Below are positions 25,634 through 34,970 of a stretch of 64,000 nt of DNA, piece after piece. The position numbers were made by a program, and so were the translations under genes. The notes beneath the pieces were generated by a model that was not told the origin of the DNA, searched no databases, and saw only the letters and a program-made list of their open reading frames with translations. This DNA comes from an uncultured Clostridia bacterium (GTDB lineage: Bacteria > Bacillota > Clostridia > Lachnospirales > Anaerotignaceae), in contig CALWRF010000013.1 of assembly GCA_944383885.1 (NCBI GenBank), forward strand, positions 1 to 64,000. The letters run 5' to 3'. Within the stretch, counting starts at the first letter, position 1. Each line of letters opens with the position of its first letter.

Positions 25634-27406
25634 TTATATTTCCTCGCTTTTTTCTTTTGAACCTTTTTCATATATTAAGCTGTTTGAAACAAAACCTGCC
25701 ATAAGTTCTTCTTTATATACTTTCTCAGGTTCATAAAGCATAATATGGCTTAATAATTTATTGATTCTTGAACCATTATTTGCCTCAATTAAATAATTGT
25801 ATTTTTTATACATCTGCCTTATAAGTTTTTTAATAACCTCATCTTTAGACGCATTTAAAAAAGGATTTATTGCCGATTCTGCTTTGCTGTTTCCTTTGCT
25901 CAATGAAATCAGGTAATATACAGCCTGTCCAACAGCAAAAGAATACTCTTTGTCTGAATTAAAATCCCAATTTTTTTCTTTTGGAGCATTTATATGTTCC
26001 CTTAAATCCTCAACTATTTTATTCATACTTTCTCCTATCCTCCTGTCCGGATAAAAATACTCAATTAAAGACCATCTCAAATTAAACTGTTCTTTTGCAC
26101 TTAAAATAAAATTTTTACTTATTGATACTTTAATAATTTTTAATGTTACATCTTCAAGAACGTTTACGGCATTATTCTTACTTCCAGCATAAAACCATTC
26201 TGCAAGTGAATTTCTCGCTTCTAAAAAATATTTTTTTATAGAGTCGTTTAAAAACGATATATCTTTTGGGTCTGTGTCAATGTTATTTTCAAGTTTTCCT
26301 TCAAAAAATACTCTGTCTATTAAATATTTTAATTCCCAAAGTTCGCTTAAATTTTTGCCATATTCAATATAAGATTTATTTTCATCTACACACATATAGT
26401 TTTTAAGTTTAAACTTTTTATCCAGCTCTGGTTTATATTCCGGTAATGCTTCAGAATACTGTATTTCAGCTTCATTTTTACCCTTTCTAAGCCTTATATA
26501 GTAGGCACTTGAAAAATACTTTGGCTTGCTTTTGTTGTCATAATATTCTATTTTACCATTGCCTATATAAACATGGTAATTACCGCTTGACACAACAGTC
26601 ATTAAATAATCGAACAGTTTTGCATGAAGCAGTATGTCTTTTTGATTAACCAGATATGGCGTGCTTATTTTTCTTGTTTTATGTTCAAGATAAGGCTTTT
26701 TGCTATTTAGACCTATGTTATTATTTGGAAATCCTATTATTTGATTTTCATCAACAATATTAAAATCATTGTTATTATATATATTAGGAATAATATATCT
26801 GTTATTTTCTTTTTTATATAAATCAAGTGTTTTTTGTTTGTCATTAAGTACAAAAAATATTTTCAAATAATCCTTACCAGTTAAATCTATGTCAGACCAT
26901 ATATTTCTTAATAATACAATGCTTTCTATTTTATTAATTAAATCTATCTGCGGTATACCAATAACTTTTTCTTCGCTGATATATATCTGCTTTGTTTTTG
27001 GCTTCTTACCGTATTTTTTCAGTGGATTTCTTAGTATTTCATAGTAAGACTTATACACTTCATCACTAATTTTATTTAATAAATTTTCTTTCTTCACAGC
27101 TAAAGACATATAGTTATTTGTATGGATTATTTTGCTTGAATCAACAGGTTTATTCATATCAATAAGCTTACTGTAATAATCAAGCTGGCAGATGTATTTA
27201 TAATACTCATCTTCAGAACCTATAACCGTCTTATTTTTCTTATCATTTTTAATATCAAGTGTTTTTATTATTTTGTAAGAATCTTCTGTAAGTTCAATAA
27301 GCCTGTATGTTCCATCTTTTGGTATGTATGAATCAATTATAATAGAATCTCCATTTTTATCTATCAAACTTTTAAATGCTTCCAACGCTTCATTAATCAA
27401 TTTCAA
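25634..27406 (-). CDS. cas8b: Cascade large subunit Cas8b (Csh1-like)
   Basis: A 590-residue large subunit of the type I-B surveillance complex, responsible for PAM recognition and for recruiting Cas3. It has no simple catalytic motif; assignment rests on position between cas6 and cas7, size, and Csh1-like features such as PYLVNQKDILLHAKLFDYL and the helical C-terminus (SFAVGQAVYYLISLSKGNSK, YLIEANNGSRIN), which may act as a fused small subunit. I see no Zn-finger Cys cluster. Confidence 0.88.
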   Translation of the reverse strand: MKLINEALEAFKSLIDKNGDSIIIDSYIPKDGTYRLIELTEDSYKIIKTLDIKNDKKNKTVIGSEDEYYKYICQLDYYSKLIDMNKPVDSSKIIHTNNYMSLAVKKENLLNKISDEVYKSYYEILRNPLKKYGKKPKTKQIYISEEKVIGIPQIDLINKIESIVLLRNIWSDIDLTGKDYLKIFFVLNDKQKTLDLYKKENNRYIIPNIYNNNDFNIVDENQIIGFPNNNIGLNSKKPYLEHKTRKISTPYLVNQKDILLHAKLFDYLMTVVSSGNYHVYIGNGKIEYYDNKSKPKYFSSAYYIRLRKGKNEAEIQYSEALPEYKPELDKKFKLKNYMCVDENKSYIEYGKNLSELWELKYLIDRVFFEGKLENNIDTDPKDISFLNDSIKKYFLEARNSLAEWFYAGSKNNAVNVLEDVTLKIIKVSISKNFILSAKEQFNLRWSLIEYFYPDRRIGESMNKIVEDLREHINAPKEKNWDFNSDKEYSFAVGQAVYYLISLSKGNSKAESAINPFLNASKDEVIKKLIRQMYKKYNYLIEANNGSRINKLLSHIMLYEPEKVYKEELMAGFVSNSLIYEKGSKEKSEEI

Positions 27407-27416
27407 TCACCACCTT

Positions 27417-28109
27417 TTAAAGGTATCTGTAATTCATAAAACCGCAGCCACGGCTGTTATTTTCCAATATTCCTGTGCCAAGACTCATATACCAAAGTTT
27501 TTGTGCTGTTTCATTTTTTGAGGCAACAAAATTTAGTTTGTCACCCAAAAGCACTATTCCTTTGTAATTTATTTTAACGGGTTTTTTGTTCTTGAATTCT
27601 ATAATGTCATAAAGCTGAAAATCCTCATTAAGTTTTTCTTTTGTAAAGCTGTTATATTTTTTAACAAGGTTGATTTTAAGCCTGTTTTCATATTCGGTAA
27701 GGTGTATATTTTCTTTCCAATAACCTTCTTTGCATTTAATTAATGCCGGTGTAAGTGTATACACAGTTTCCAATATCTTTTCAGGTATAACCCGGATTTC
27801 TCCTCCAACACAGCATATTTCTTCCGATTTATGGAATCTTATGTTTTTTGCAAAATAATCAGCAATTCTTTCATCTATAGTCCTTATACGCACAGTATAT
27901 ATTTTTTCCGGCTTATATATTTTGTCTTCTTCTATTTTATATGCCATATCAAAAACATAGTTTTTATAGCGTTTGCTTATATGAAAATTTAAAAATTCAT
28001 TATCTTCTGACATTAAACTATCAATAAAATTTGCCATTTTTTCTGAAAAAGATTCATATACTATGTTATTTTTAAATACTATTCTGCAAATATACTCATA
28101 TACAACCAT
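27417..28109 (-). CDS. cas6: CRISPR RNA endonuclease Cas6
   Basis: A 230-residue RAMP endonuclease that cuts the pre-crRNA within the repeat. The C-terminal Gly-rich loop SLGTGILENNSRGCGFMNY is diagnostic. It is the first gene of the cas operon. I chose the ATG at 28109 because AAAAGGA lies 8 bases ahead; the ATG at 28118 is directly fused to that site. With the tail TTGTTTTGAAAT in the repeat, cleavage would leave an 8-nt handle. Candidate catalytic His residues lie in the N-terminal half (LNFHISKRYKNY). Confidence 0.92.
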   Translation of the reverse strand: MVVYEYICRIVFKNNIVYESFSEKMANFIDSLMSEDNEFLNFHISKRYKNYVFDMAYKIEEDKIYKPEKIYTVRIRTIDERIADYFAKNIRFHKSEEICCVGGEIRVIPEKILETVYTLTPALIKCKEGYWKENIHLTEYENRLKINLVKKYNSFTKEKLNEDFQLYDIIEFKNKKPVKINYKGIVLLGDKLNFVASKNETAQKLWYMSLGTGILENNSRGCGFMNYRYL

Positions 28110-28158
28110 ATTTCTCATCCTTTTTATAAACAGTAACGAAATTCACAATACATCATAA

Positions 28159-28187
28159 ATTATATCACTTTAAAAAAAATTAAGCAA
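28159..28187 (-). promoter_or_regulatory. Promoter of the cas operon
   Basis: On the minus strand TTGCTT (28182-28187) and TATAAT (28159-28164) are 17 bp apart, about 50 bp upstream of cas6. The rest of 28110-28416 is AT-rich and holds no gene. Confidence 0.7.
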
Positions 28188-28416
28188 CTTATTCATATTT
28201 TTATATATAATTAACACAAAAATATTTTTTGATGTTGTTAAATTTCCTAATTTATATTATATTTAGCAATATTTATTATTGTATTTTGATATAACTATCA
28301 AATTAAAGATTTTAGAATACATTTTATTTAAAGTTATACATCATTTAAAAATATCCATATATTAAAACATATTGCATCTTTAATGTTTCAATTGATGTGT
28401 ATATAATTAAACATAC

Positions 28417-28450
28417 AAAAAGCACCGTATCCTGTGGATACAGTGCTTTT
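28417..28450 (-). terminator. Terminator of tmRNA
   Basis: AAAAGCAC-C-GTATCC and GGATAC-A-GTGCTTTT form a long stem around TGT, just beyond the tmRNA 3' end. The T-rich 3' arm provides the U-run on the minus strand, and AAAAA on the other side makes it potentially bidirectional. Confidence 0.8.
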
Positions 28451-28456
28451 TCAAAA

Positions 28457-28809
28457 TGGAGATGAGGGGAATCGAACCCCTGTCCGAAAACCCCGCCGCA
28501 AGGACTTCTCCCATCACATCCTGTGTTTTAACATTCCCTCGTTTTACCGCCCAAAGGCAGGCTGCAAACCTTAGTAGCTTCATAAATCTTTTTCCGCCTC
28601 AAAGCTTTGGCGAAAAAGTTGACCGCATGCATGACGCCGGTTACTTCAACTGCGGTAGATTAAAGACCGACGGGCAGCGCTTAGGCTGCCTGTAAAGTAT
28701 AATCTTTGTCGTTTATTTTTTTAAAATTCCCATGATTTTAACGCAGCTCATCGGTTCTGCGGATGGCTATCCCTGTTTTTGGAACTCCCGTCGAAACCAT
28801 TACATCCCC
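28457..28809 (-). ncRNA. ssrA: Transfer-messenger RNA (tmRNA, ssrA)
   Basis: A 353-nt tmRNA. The 5' part GGGGATGTAATGGTTTCGAC and the 3' tRNA-like part ending GGGGTTCGATTCCCCTCATC plus TCCA are unmistakable, and the acceptor GGGGATG pairs with CATCTCC. The tag reading frame ends AAC GAC AAA GAT TAT ACT TTA CAG GCA GCC TAA, giving NDKDYTLQAA; the codon before it is ATA, so the resume codon may be Ile instead of the usual Ala or Gly. CCA is not encoded. It rescues stalled ribosomes together with SmpB, whose stop codon lies only 3 nt upstream of the mature 5' end. Confidence 0.97.
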
Positions 28810-28812
28810 CTG

Positions 28813-29286
28813 TTAAAGCGTAAGGTTCCTTACCTTAAACTCCTTTTCAGCTTGGCGCCTTTGGTCATTTTTAGCTATTGCCTCACGCTTGTCATAAAGC
28901 TTTTTGCCTTTTGCAATGCCTATATCAACCTTAACCAAGCTTTTATGAAAGTAAACCTTTAAAGGCACTACTGTATAGCCTGCCTGAGATACGGCATTTG
29001 CTATTTTGGCTATTTCCTTTTTATGCAGCAGCAGGCGTCTTGTCCTTAAAGGGTCTTTATTAAATATATTACCCTGCTCATAAGGGCTAATATGCATGCT
29101 GTAAATAAGGGCTTCACCGTTTTCAATGCGTATAAAGCTTTCTTTAAGCGAGCATTTGCCCGCGCGCATGCTTTTAACCTCTGTACCGGAAAGGGATATT
29201 CCGGCTTGGTAAGTTTCCTCAATAAAGTAATCATGATAAGCCTTTTTGTTTTGGGCTATCAGTTTACCGCTTTTTTCTTTAGCCAC
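28813..29286 (-). CDS. smpB: tmRNA-binding protein SmpB
   Basis: A 157-residue basic protein that escorts tmRNA to stalled ribosomes. The signatures [20 protein letters not shown] and [16 protein letters not shown] are typical, with the basic C-terminal tail [16 protein letters not shown] that enters the mRNA channel. Length matches the family. It lies immediately upstream of ssrA on the same strand, so both may come from one precursor. RNase R, which degrades the tagged message, is encoded 2 kb upstream in the same direction. Confidence 0.97.
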   Translation of the reverse strand: MAKEKSGKLIAQNKKAYHDYFIEETYQAGISLSGTEVKSMRAGKCSLKESFIRIENGEALIYSMHISPYEQGNIFNKDPLRTRRLLLHKKEIAKIANAVSQAGYTVVPLKVYFHKSLVKVDIGIAKGKKLYDKREAIAKNDQRRQAEKEFKVRNLTL

Positions 29287-29401
29287 AATACCACCTCCAG
29301 CTATTACAGTGTATCATAATTAATAAAAAAATCAAGTTACGATTAGATTACAATTTATTACAATTAAAAGCAAAACACAACTAAATTCTTTTTTATCATA
29401 T

Positions 29402-29424
29402 TCCGGCGCCGTAAAAAACGCCGG
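29402..29424 (-). other. Hairpin downstream of the ketopantoate-reductase-like pair
   Basis: TCCGGCG and CGCCGGA form a perfect 7-bp GC-rich stem 11 bp after the stop of the gene at 29436. There is no U-tract next to it on the minus strand, so termination is uncertain; it may stabilise the mRNA 3' end. Confidence 0.45.
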
Positions 29425-29435
29425 ATAAGTACTTT

Positions 29436-30356
29436 TCATTCTGCGCCGTAAAGCTTTTCTATTGTTTTGATAAGCAGATACAGCCTGTCATTCCATGGTG
29501 TTGGAACATTATATTTTTTACCAAGCTCTATCATGGTACCGGCAAAATAGTCAACCTCGGTTTTCCGTTTAGATACAACGTCCTGAAGCATTGATGTCAT
29601 GCCGTCAGGGTCGGAGTCAGCCATGCCTTGTATATGCTCATCGGCATCGTCAGCAGTAATGTTTATGCCCATTTTGTTGGCAAGAGCTATAACTTCACCC
29701 ATCACCTGGCGCAAAGCGCTGTTAAGCTCTGGTATTCTTACAAATCCGCCATAGCCTGAGCGCGTTACTGCCGAAAGCTGGTTTACCCCCACATTTACCA
29801 TAAATTTGTACCAAAGGGCACGCAGCATATCCTTTGGTGTTTCGCTTTCTATTCCTGATTTGTCGAAAAGCTCTTTTACAGCCTTAACCTCAGGGCTTAA
29901 AACAGTATTATCGGCGTTGCCGAACTGTATCTGCCCTTCATAAGAGCAGTATATGCCGCCTGTATTATCCCTTTCGGCGTCTGTTTTGCAAAGACCGTAA
30001 AGCACTGTGTTTTCAGGGTAAAACGCTTTTATTCTCTCTCTTGCCGAAACGCCGTTTATTATCGTAAGAAGTATTGTATCTTTGGCTGTAACATTTTTTA
30101 CATCTTTAATTGCCTGCTCAAGCTGATAATTTTTAACTGTAAATATAACCAAATCTGCTTTCCAGCTTTTATCTTCCGGGTCTATTACATTCGGCGTTAT
30201 ATGCTCGCCGTTTATCATCTGACCATTTTGGCGTATTTTATCTCCCCTGCTTCCGCCGGCAACAACGGCAAAGCTTTCTGCCGTTTTAATTAAACGCCTT
30301 GCAAAAACAGTGCCTATTGCGCCTAAACCCACCATTGCCACATTTTTAATTTCCAC
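29436..30356 (-). CDS. 2-dehydropantoate 2-reductase-like protein (ApbA/PanE family), copy 1
   Basis: A 306-residue NADP-dependent reductase. The N-terminal Rossmann motif is VGLGAIGTVFARRL (about 9-22) and the family Lys/Asn active-site region is WYKFMVNVGVNQLSAVT (about 186-202), with the C-terminal helical domain containing SMLQDVVSKRKTEVDYFAGT. Known members reduce ketopantoate to pantoate for CoA. A close paralogue lies just upstream, and no panB, panC or panD is near, so the real substrate may be another 2-oxoacid. Confidence 0.85.
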   Translation of the reverse strand: MEIKNVAMVGLGAIGTVFARRLIKTAESFAVVAGGSRGDKIRQNGQMINGEHITPNVIDPEDKSWKADLVIFTVKNYQLEQAIKDVKNVTAKDTILLTIINGVSARERIKAFYPENTVLYGLCKTDAERDNTGGIYCSYEGQIQFGNADNTVLSPEVKAVKELFDKSGIESETPKDMLRALWYKFMVNVGVNQLSAVTRSGYGGFVRIPELNSALRQVMGEVIALANKMGINITADDADEHIQGMADSDPDGMTSMLQDVVSKRKTEVDYFAGTMIELGKKYNVPTPWNDRLYLLIKTIEKLYGAE

Positions 30357-30381
30357 AGTGCATGCCTCCCTTCCAGCTGTT

Positions 30382-31296
30382 TTAGTAAAGTCCTTCTATG
30401 GTTTTAATAAGAAGGTACATCCTGTCATTCCACGGTGTAGGTACACCGGCTTCTTTGCCGAATTTAATAACAGCGCCCGCAAAATAGTCAACCTCAGTAT
30501 GGCGCTTTGCCAAAACATCCTGAAGCATTGAAGTTTTCCCTGCCGGGTCAAATGTAGATAGTTTCTTCTCATAAGCGTAAGCGTCTTCTTCTTTTAAAGC
30601 AATGCCTTTTTTATTTGCAAGGGTTATAACCTCTGTCATTACCTGATGCATAGCGTCATTAAGTTCCGGCACTGTAAGGAAGCTGCCGTATCCCGCGCCT
30701 GTTATTGCCGAAAGCTGGTTTGTGCTTACATTTATCATAAATTTATTCCATATTGTCCTTATCATATCAGGGCATACTTCGTTTTCTATGCCCGCCTTGT
30801 CAAAAAGCTCTTTTACAGCCTTAACTTCTGGGCTCATAACAGTGTTGTCTGCCTCGCCAAACTGTATTGTGCCTTCGCACTTACACTTAATGCCTTCATT
30901 GTTTCTTACGGCATCTATTCCCATGCCTATGCCGTAAAGAACGGTATTGTTTGGGTAAGCTGCCTTAATTTCGTCCCTCGCTGTTACGCCGTTAAGTAAA
31001 GTTAAGAAAATCGTGTTTTCATTAACCGCATTTTCCACATCTTTAAGCGCCTGTGCAAGGTGATAGTTTTTTACTGTAAATATAACCAAATCAGCTTTAT
31101 AATCAGTGCTTTCAGGTTCTACAACCCTTGGCTTAACTTCCTCGCCGTTTACAGCAACGCCTTTTGAGCGTATTCTGCCGGCTCTGCTGCCGCCTGCTAT
31201 AACAACAAAATTATCCCCAATGCTTTTTATAAGATTTTTGGCATATACGCAGCCTATAGCGCCAAATCCCACAAGAGCCGTATTTTTAATCTCCAT
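30382..31296 (-). CDS. 2-dehydropantoate 2-reductase-like protein (ApbA/PanE family), copy 2
   Basis: A 304-residue paralogue of the downstream gene. Rossmann motif VGFGAIGCVYAKNL, active-site region WNKFMINVSTNQLSAITGAG and the shared SMLQDVLAKRHTEVDYFAGA block show a tandem duplication. It overlaps the end of rnr by 11 bp and is followed 25 bp later by copy 1, so all three are co-transcribed. Sequence divergence between the copies is spread over the protein, suggesting an old duplication with distinct substrates. Confidence 0.85.
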   Translation of the reverse strand: MEIKNTALVGFGAIGCVYAKNLIKSIGDNFVVIAGGSRAGRIRSKGVAVNGEEVKPRVVEPESTDYKADLVIFTVKNYHLAQALKDVENAVNENTIFLTLLNGVTARDEIKAAYPNNTVLYGIGMGIDAVRNNEGIKCKCEGTIQFGEADNTVMSPEVKAVKELFDKAGIENEVCPDMIRTIWNKFMINVSTNQLSAITGAGYGSFLTVPELNDAMHQVMTEVITLANKKGIALKEEDAYAYEKKLSTFDPAGKTSMLQDVLAKRHTEVDYFAGAVIKFGKEAGVPTPWNDRMYLLIKTIEGLY

Positions 31297-33463
31297 TTAT
31301 TTTCCCTCCGTCCTCGCATTCCTCATTGTCTTTATCTGCAAATAAAAAGTCAACTGTTCTTGCCTGAGTATCTGCCCTGAGCACCTGAACCCTTACCTCA
31401 TCTCCCAAACGGTAAATTTTGCCTGTTCTCTTTCCTACAACACGCATTTTATCTTCTTCGTACTCATAAAAATCATCTTCAAGCTCGTTTAAAGGCACCA
31501 TGCCTTCTACAGTGTTGTTAAGCTCTACATAAACGCCCCAGCTTGTAACGCCGGAAACAATGCCGTCGTATTCCTCGCCAATATGGTCTGACATATATTC
31601 AGCCATTTTAAGCTTATCGGTTTCCCTTTCGGCGTCATCGGCTGTCCTTTCAGTTACCGAGCAGTGATAAGCCGCTTCAGCAAGGAAGCTGTCATAATGA
31701 CGTATTCTTTCAGGCGAAAGCGTGCCTTCTATAATTTCCTTTATAATCCTGTGAATTTGCAGGTCAGGATAACGTCTTATAGGCGATGTGAAATGGCAGT
31801 AGTATTTTGCCGCTAAACCGAAATGCCCTATGTTTTCAGCCTGATATTTTGCCTGCTTCATGCTTCTTAAAACCATACGGCTTATAATATGCTCCTGAGG
31901 CGTTCCGCTTACTTTTTCTATAAGCCTTTGGATTTCTTTAGGGTGTATGTCGCCTTTGCCTTTTATCCTGTAGCCGAAAGCTGAAATAAGCTTTTTAAGA
32001 CCCTCCATTTTTTCCTCGTCCGGCTGGTCATGGTTACGGAAAACAAAAGGCACACCCTGCCAGTAATAATCCTCAGCTATTGTTTCGTTGCACACAAGCA
32101 TAAATTCCTCAATAAGATTTGTGGCAGCGTTCTTTTCGTAAGGACCTATAGACAAAACTTTTCCTTTTTCGTCCAGAATTATTTTTGACTCAGGAAAATC
32201 AAAGTTAACCGAGCCGCGGCGCTGCCTTTTATGGTTTAAAATCTGCCTTAAATCGTTCATGTCCTCAAGCATAGGCACAAAGTCGGCGTATTCCTCCATC
32301 TGTTCCTTGTCGTGGTGCTCAATTACGTTATTAACTTTTGTATATGTCATGCGGCAGGAGGAATGTATAACAGACTCTGCAATACGGTGGTTTACTACAT
32401 TTCCGTCGTGGTCTATTTCCATAATGCAGCTTAAAGTAAGGCGGTCGCAGTCCGGGTTAAGGGAGCATATACCGTTTGAAAGCCTGTGCGGTATCATAGG
32501 TATTACCCTGTCTACAAGGTAAACACTTGTGCCCCTTTTATACGCTTCTTTATCAAGAGGCGAGCCTTCTGTTACATAATGGCTTACATCGGCAATATGC
32601 ACTCCTAACTGATAATTGCCGTTTTCTAATATTTCAAGGCTTACGGCGTCGTCAAAGTCCTTTGAGTCATCACCGTCTATTGTAACGGTTACAAGATTTC
32701 TTAAATCTTCCCTGTCTTCAATTTCCGCTTCTGTAATATCTTCCGGCATATTTTCCGTCTGCTCGTAAACATCTTCCGGATAATCAACCGGCAGGTTAAA
32801 CTGGCGTATAACAGAAAGTATATCAACACCGGGGTCGTCTTTATGTCCCAATATCTCTACAATTTCGCCCTCGGCACATTTATTTGGCGACGGGCGTTTT
32901 GTAATGTTTACAACTACCTTGCTTCCTGTAACAGCGCCTTTTGTTGAGCCTTTGGGAATGAAAATATCGTTTATTTTTTTATCGTCGCATACAACAAAGC
33001 CAAAGCCTCTGCCCTCGTCAAATGTGCCTACAATACCCTCCCTTTTTTGTGAAAGTATCTTTACAACCTCTCCTACAGGGCGTCTGCCGCCAAATGCAGG
33101 CTCTGTAATACGCACAAGAACCTTATCTTTATTCATGGCGTTAAGGGAGCTTTCAGGCGGAATATATATATCATTGTCGTTGCTGTCTTCAAGCCTTGCA
33201 AATCCGAAACCCTTGGCATTTGACATAAAAACAGCCGGAAAAAGGTTAACAGATTTTGACGTAACTATTTTGCCTTTCCTTGTTTCATAAACTTCGCCGG
33301 AAGATATAAGGGAGTCTATTACAGCCTCAAAATCCTCTTGGTCTTCCTTAGGCACTTGAAGCATTATGCGGATTTCGCCCCTTTTAAGCGGCACATAATC
33401 CTGACTGCTTATAAATTCCTTAACACGTTTTTTTCTTTCAAGAAGTTTTTCATCAAATTCCAT
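31286..33463 (-). CDS. rnr: Ribonuclease R
   Basis: A 725-residue 3'-5' exoribonuclease. Order: N-terminal winged helix (about 1-60), two cold-shock domains (AKGFGFARLEDSNDNDIYIP near 80 and EGRGFGFVVCDDKKINDIFI near 150), RNB catalytic core with TIDGDDSKDFDDAVSLE and DVSHYVTEGSPLDKEAYKRG carrying the magnesium-binding Asp residues, and a C-terminal S1 domain (YDGIVSGVTSWGVYVELNN). It degrades structured RNA and non-stop mRNA with tmRNA/SmpB, encoded downstream. I prefer the ATG at 33463 (GGAAAGGCGG upstream) over a longer frame. Confidence 0.95.
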   Translation of the reverse strand: MEFDEKLLERKKRVKEFISSQDYVPLKRGEIRIMLQVPKEDQEDFEAVIDSLISSGEVYETRKGKIVTSKSVNLFPAVFMSNAKGFGFARLEDSNDNDIYIPPESSLNAMNKDKVLVRITEPAFGGRRPVGEVVKILSQKREGIVGTFDEGRGFGFVVCDDKKINDIFIPKGSTKGAVTGSKVVVNITKRPSPNKCAEGEIVEILGHKDDPGVDILSVIRQFNLPVDYPEDVYEQTENMPEDITEAEIEDREDLRNLVTVTIDGDDSKDFDDAVSLEILENGNYQLGVHIADVSHYVTEGSPLDKEAYKRGTSVYLVDRVIPMIPHRLSNGICSLNPDCDRLTLSCIMEIDHDGNVVNHRIAESVIHSSCRMTYTKVNNVIEHHDKEQMEEYADFVPMLEDMNDLRQILNHKRQRRGSVNFDFPESKIILDEKGKVLSIGPYEKNAATNLIEEFMLVCNETIAEDYYWQGVPFVFRNHDQPDEEKMEGLKKLISAFGYRIKGKGDIHPKEIQRLIEKVSGTPQEHIISRMVLRSMKQAKYQAENIGHFGLAAKYYCHFTSPIRRYPDLQIHRIIKEIIEGTLSPERIRHYDSFLAEAAYHCSVTERTADDAERETDKLKMAEYMSDHIGEEYDGIVSGVTSWGVYVELNNTVEGMVPLNELEDDFYEYEEDKMRVVGKRTGKIYRLGDEVRVQVLRADTQARTVDFLFADKDNEECEDGGKINGD

Positions 33464-33603
33464 AAATGCCGCCGCCTTTCCAAAACGAAAGTAATCAATA
33501 TTATTATAACAAATAACCAATAAAATAAAAACAAAAAAATTATTTATATAATGCTTTAAATAAAGCGGTATAAATGTTAAAATTTACAGTGAGGTGATTA
33601 AAT

Positions 33604-34125
33604 ATGAAACCATTGGTAGGCATTATAATGGGCAGCGATTCCGACCTTCCTGTTATGAGCGAGGCGGCAAAACTCCTTGACAAACTGGAAATTCCTTATG
33701 AGCTTACAGTTATTTCAGCTCACAGGACGCCTGATAGAATGTATGAGTACGCGCGCACTGCGCATGAGCGCGGTATTAAAGTAATAATAGCCGGGGCAGG
33801 CGGCGCGGCGCATCTTCCGGGCATGACAGCCGCTATGACAAGCGTGCCTGTTATAGGTGTGCCTGTTAAAACATCAACATTAAGCGGCGTTGACTCGCTG
33901 TATTCAATCTGCCAGATGCCGCCGGGCATACCTGTTGCAACTGTTGCCATTAACGGCGCGCAGAACGCAGGAATACTTGCCGCCCAGATTTTAGGCGCAT
34001 CTGACGAAAATATTTATAACAAAGTTCAGGACTTCAAAAAAGGTCTTGAGGAAATGGTTCTTAAAAAAGCCGAGAAGCTTGAGGAAATTAAGTACGCCGC
34101 TTATATAGAGGGCATGAAAAAATAA
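33604..34125 (+). CDS. purE: N5-carboxyaminoimidazole ribonucleotide mutase PurE
   Basis: A 173-residue enzyme of de novo purine synthesis converting N5-CAIR to CAIR. The [10 protein letters not shown] phosphate loop, [10 protein letters not shown] with the catalytic His, and [12 protein letters not shown] are all present. Length matches class I PurE. It has GAGGTGATTAAAT before the start and is divergent from rnr. No other pur gene is adjacent, which is unusual since purE often leads the pur operon. A hairpin (34145-34193, TCCGCCTG/CAGGCGGA) follows its stop. Confidence 0.96.
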   Translation: MKPLVGIIMGSDSDLPVMSEAAKLLDKLEIPYELTVISAHRTPDRMYEYARTAHERGIKVIIAGAGGAAHLPGMTAAMTSVPVIGVPVKTSTLSGVDSLYSICQMPPGIPVATVAINGAQNAGILAAQILGASDENIYNKVQDFKKGLEEMVLKKAEKLEEIKYAAYIEGMKK

Positions 34126-34268
34126 ACACATATACAAATTGCTGTCCGCCTGTATTGGAGGCAATAAGTTCATAAATTTACTCAGCAGGCGGAATTTATT
34201 TCAAACAGATACAATGGGGTTTCAAATCTTTTATTAAAATGGAACTTTTCGTTTATACTAATGTCTTA

Positions 34269-34300
34269 TCAGCCAAAGGCTTATTTAAGTCTTTGGCTGA
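34269..34300 (+). terminator. Hairpin upstream of the HD gene, probable purE terminator
   Basis: TCAGCCAAAG and CTTTGGCTGA form a perfect 10-bp stem with a 12-nt loop, followed by TTGTTGTTG. It lies just before the promoter of the HD-domain gene, so it most likely ends purE transcription. Confidence 0.6.
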
Positions 34301-34306
34301 TTGTTG

Positions 34307-34335
34307 TTGACAAATATTTTAACGGCGCATATTAT
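34307..34335 (+). promoter_or_regulatory. SigA-type promoter of the HD-domain gene
   Basis: TTGACA (34307-34312) and TATTAT (34330-34335) are 17 bp apart, 29 bp before the start codon, with TCCGGAGG between. Confidence 0.75.
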
Positions 34336-34363
34336 ATAAACAACTTAATTTCCGGAGGCAAAA

Positions 34364-34897
34364 ATGAACGATTATATAACCACATATTCTAAAAAGCATA
34401 TTAATCCCCTGAAGCCCGATATTGATGATATAGACATTAAAGACATAGCTCACGCTTTATCCCTTATGGTAAGGGCAAACGGGCATTTTCCGGAGTTTTA
34501 TTCTGTATGCCAGCACTCAATACACTGCTGTGAAGAAGCCCTCTGCCGTGATTTGGATAAAAATACAGCCCTTTTATGCCTTCTCCATGATGCCAGCGAG
34601 GCTTATATTGCCGACATAATACGCCCTGTTAAAAAGCATATACCGCATTATTCTGATATTGAAAAAAATATTCAAAATGCCGTTTACAGCAAATATGCAG
34701 GAAACATTCCCGGTGAAAAAGAATTAAAACATGTTAAAGATATTGACGATACACTTTTATATTATGAATTTCTGCATTTTACAGGGGAAAAGCTGCTAAA
34801 GAGCGAACCTTTTATTAAATCAAACCCTGATTTTTCATTTATTCCTTTCCCTGAAGCCGAAAAAAAATTTATCGCTCTCTTTAAAATACTAAGTTAA
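34364..34897 (+). CDS. HD-domain phosphohydrolase (YfbR-like)
   Basis: A 177-residue metal-dependent hydrolase. The HD motif is CLLHDASEAYIADI (about 72-85), with an upstream metal-binding His in VCQHSIHCC (about 46-54) and a late Asp in KDIDDTLLYYEF (about 127). This arrangement resembles YfbR-type 5'-deoxynucleotidases and phage-type HD hydrolases, so a nucleotide substrate is likely but not certain. It is transcribed from its own promoter and ends at a shared bidirectional terminator. Confidence 0.8.
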   Translation: MNDYITTYSKKHINPLKPDIDDIDIKDIAHALSLMVRANGHFPEFYSVCQHSIHCCEEALCRDLDKNTALLCLLHDASEAYIADIIRPVKKHIPHYSDIEKNIQNAVYSKYAGNIPGEKELKHVKDIDDTLLYYEFLHFTGEKLLKSEPFIKSNPDFSFIPFPEAEKKFIALFKILS

Positions 34898-34913
34898 TAC
34901 AGTACAATACACA

Positions 34914-34957
34914 AAAAAACGGCACGAATTTTTAACTGTATAATTTCGTACCGTTTT
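34914..34957. terminator. Bidirectional terminator
   Basis: AAACGGCACGAA and TTCGTACCGTTTT pair around an AT-rich loop, with A-runs before and T-runs after. It serves the convergent HD-domain gene and helicase-loader gene. Confidence 0.8.
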
Positions 34958-34970
34958 AATTTTTCGTTTT

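Noticed and set aside
28456..28695. Plus-strand reading frame inside the tmRNA gene
   Set aside because: It is antisense to a clearly recognisable ssrA and has no ribosome site.
34145..34193. Calling the TCCGCCTG/CAGGCGGA hairpin after purE a terminator or riboswitch
   Set aside because: The 33-nt loop and lack of a T-run make termination doubtful and it resembles no known aptamer; noted only in the purE entry.
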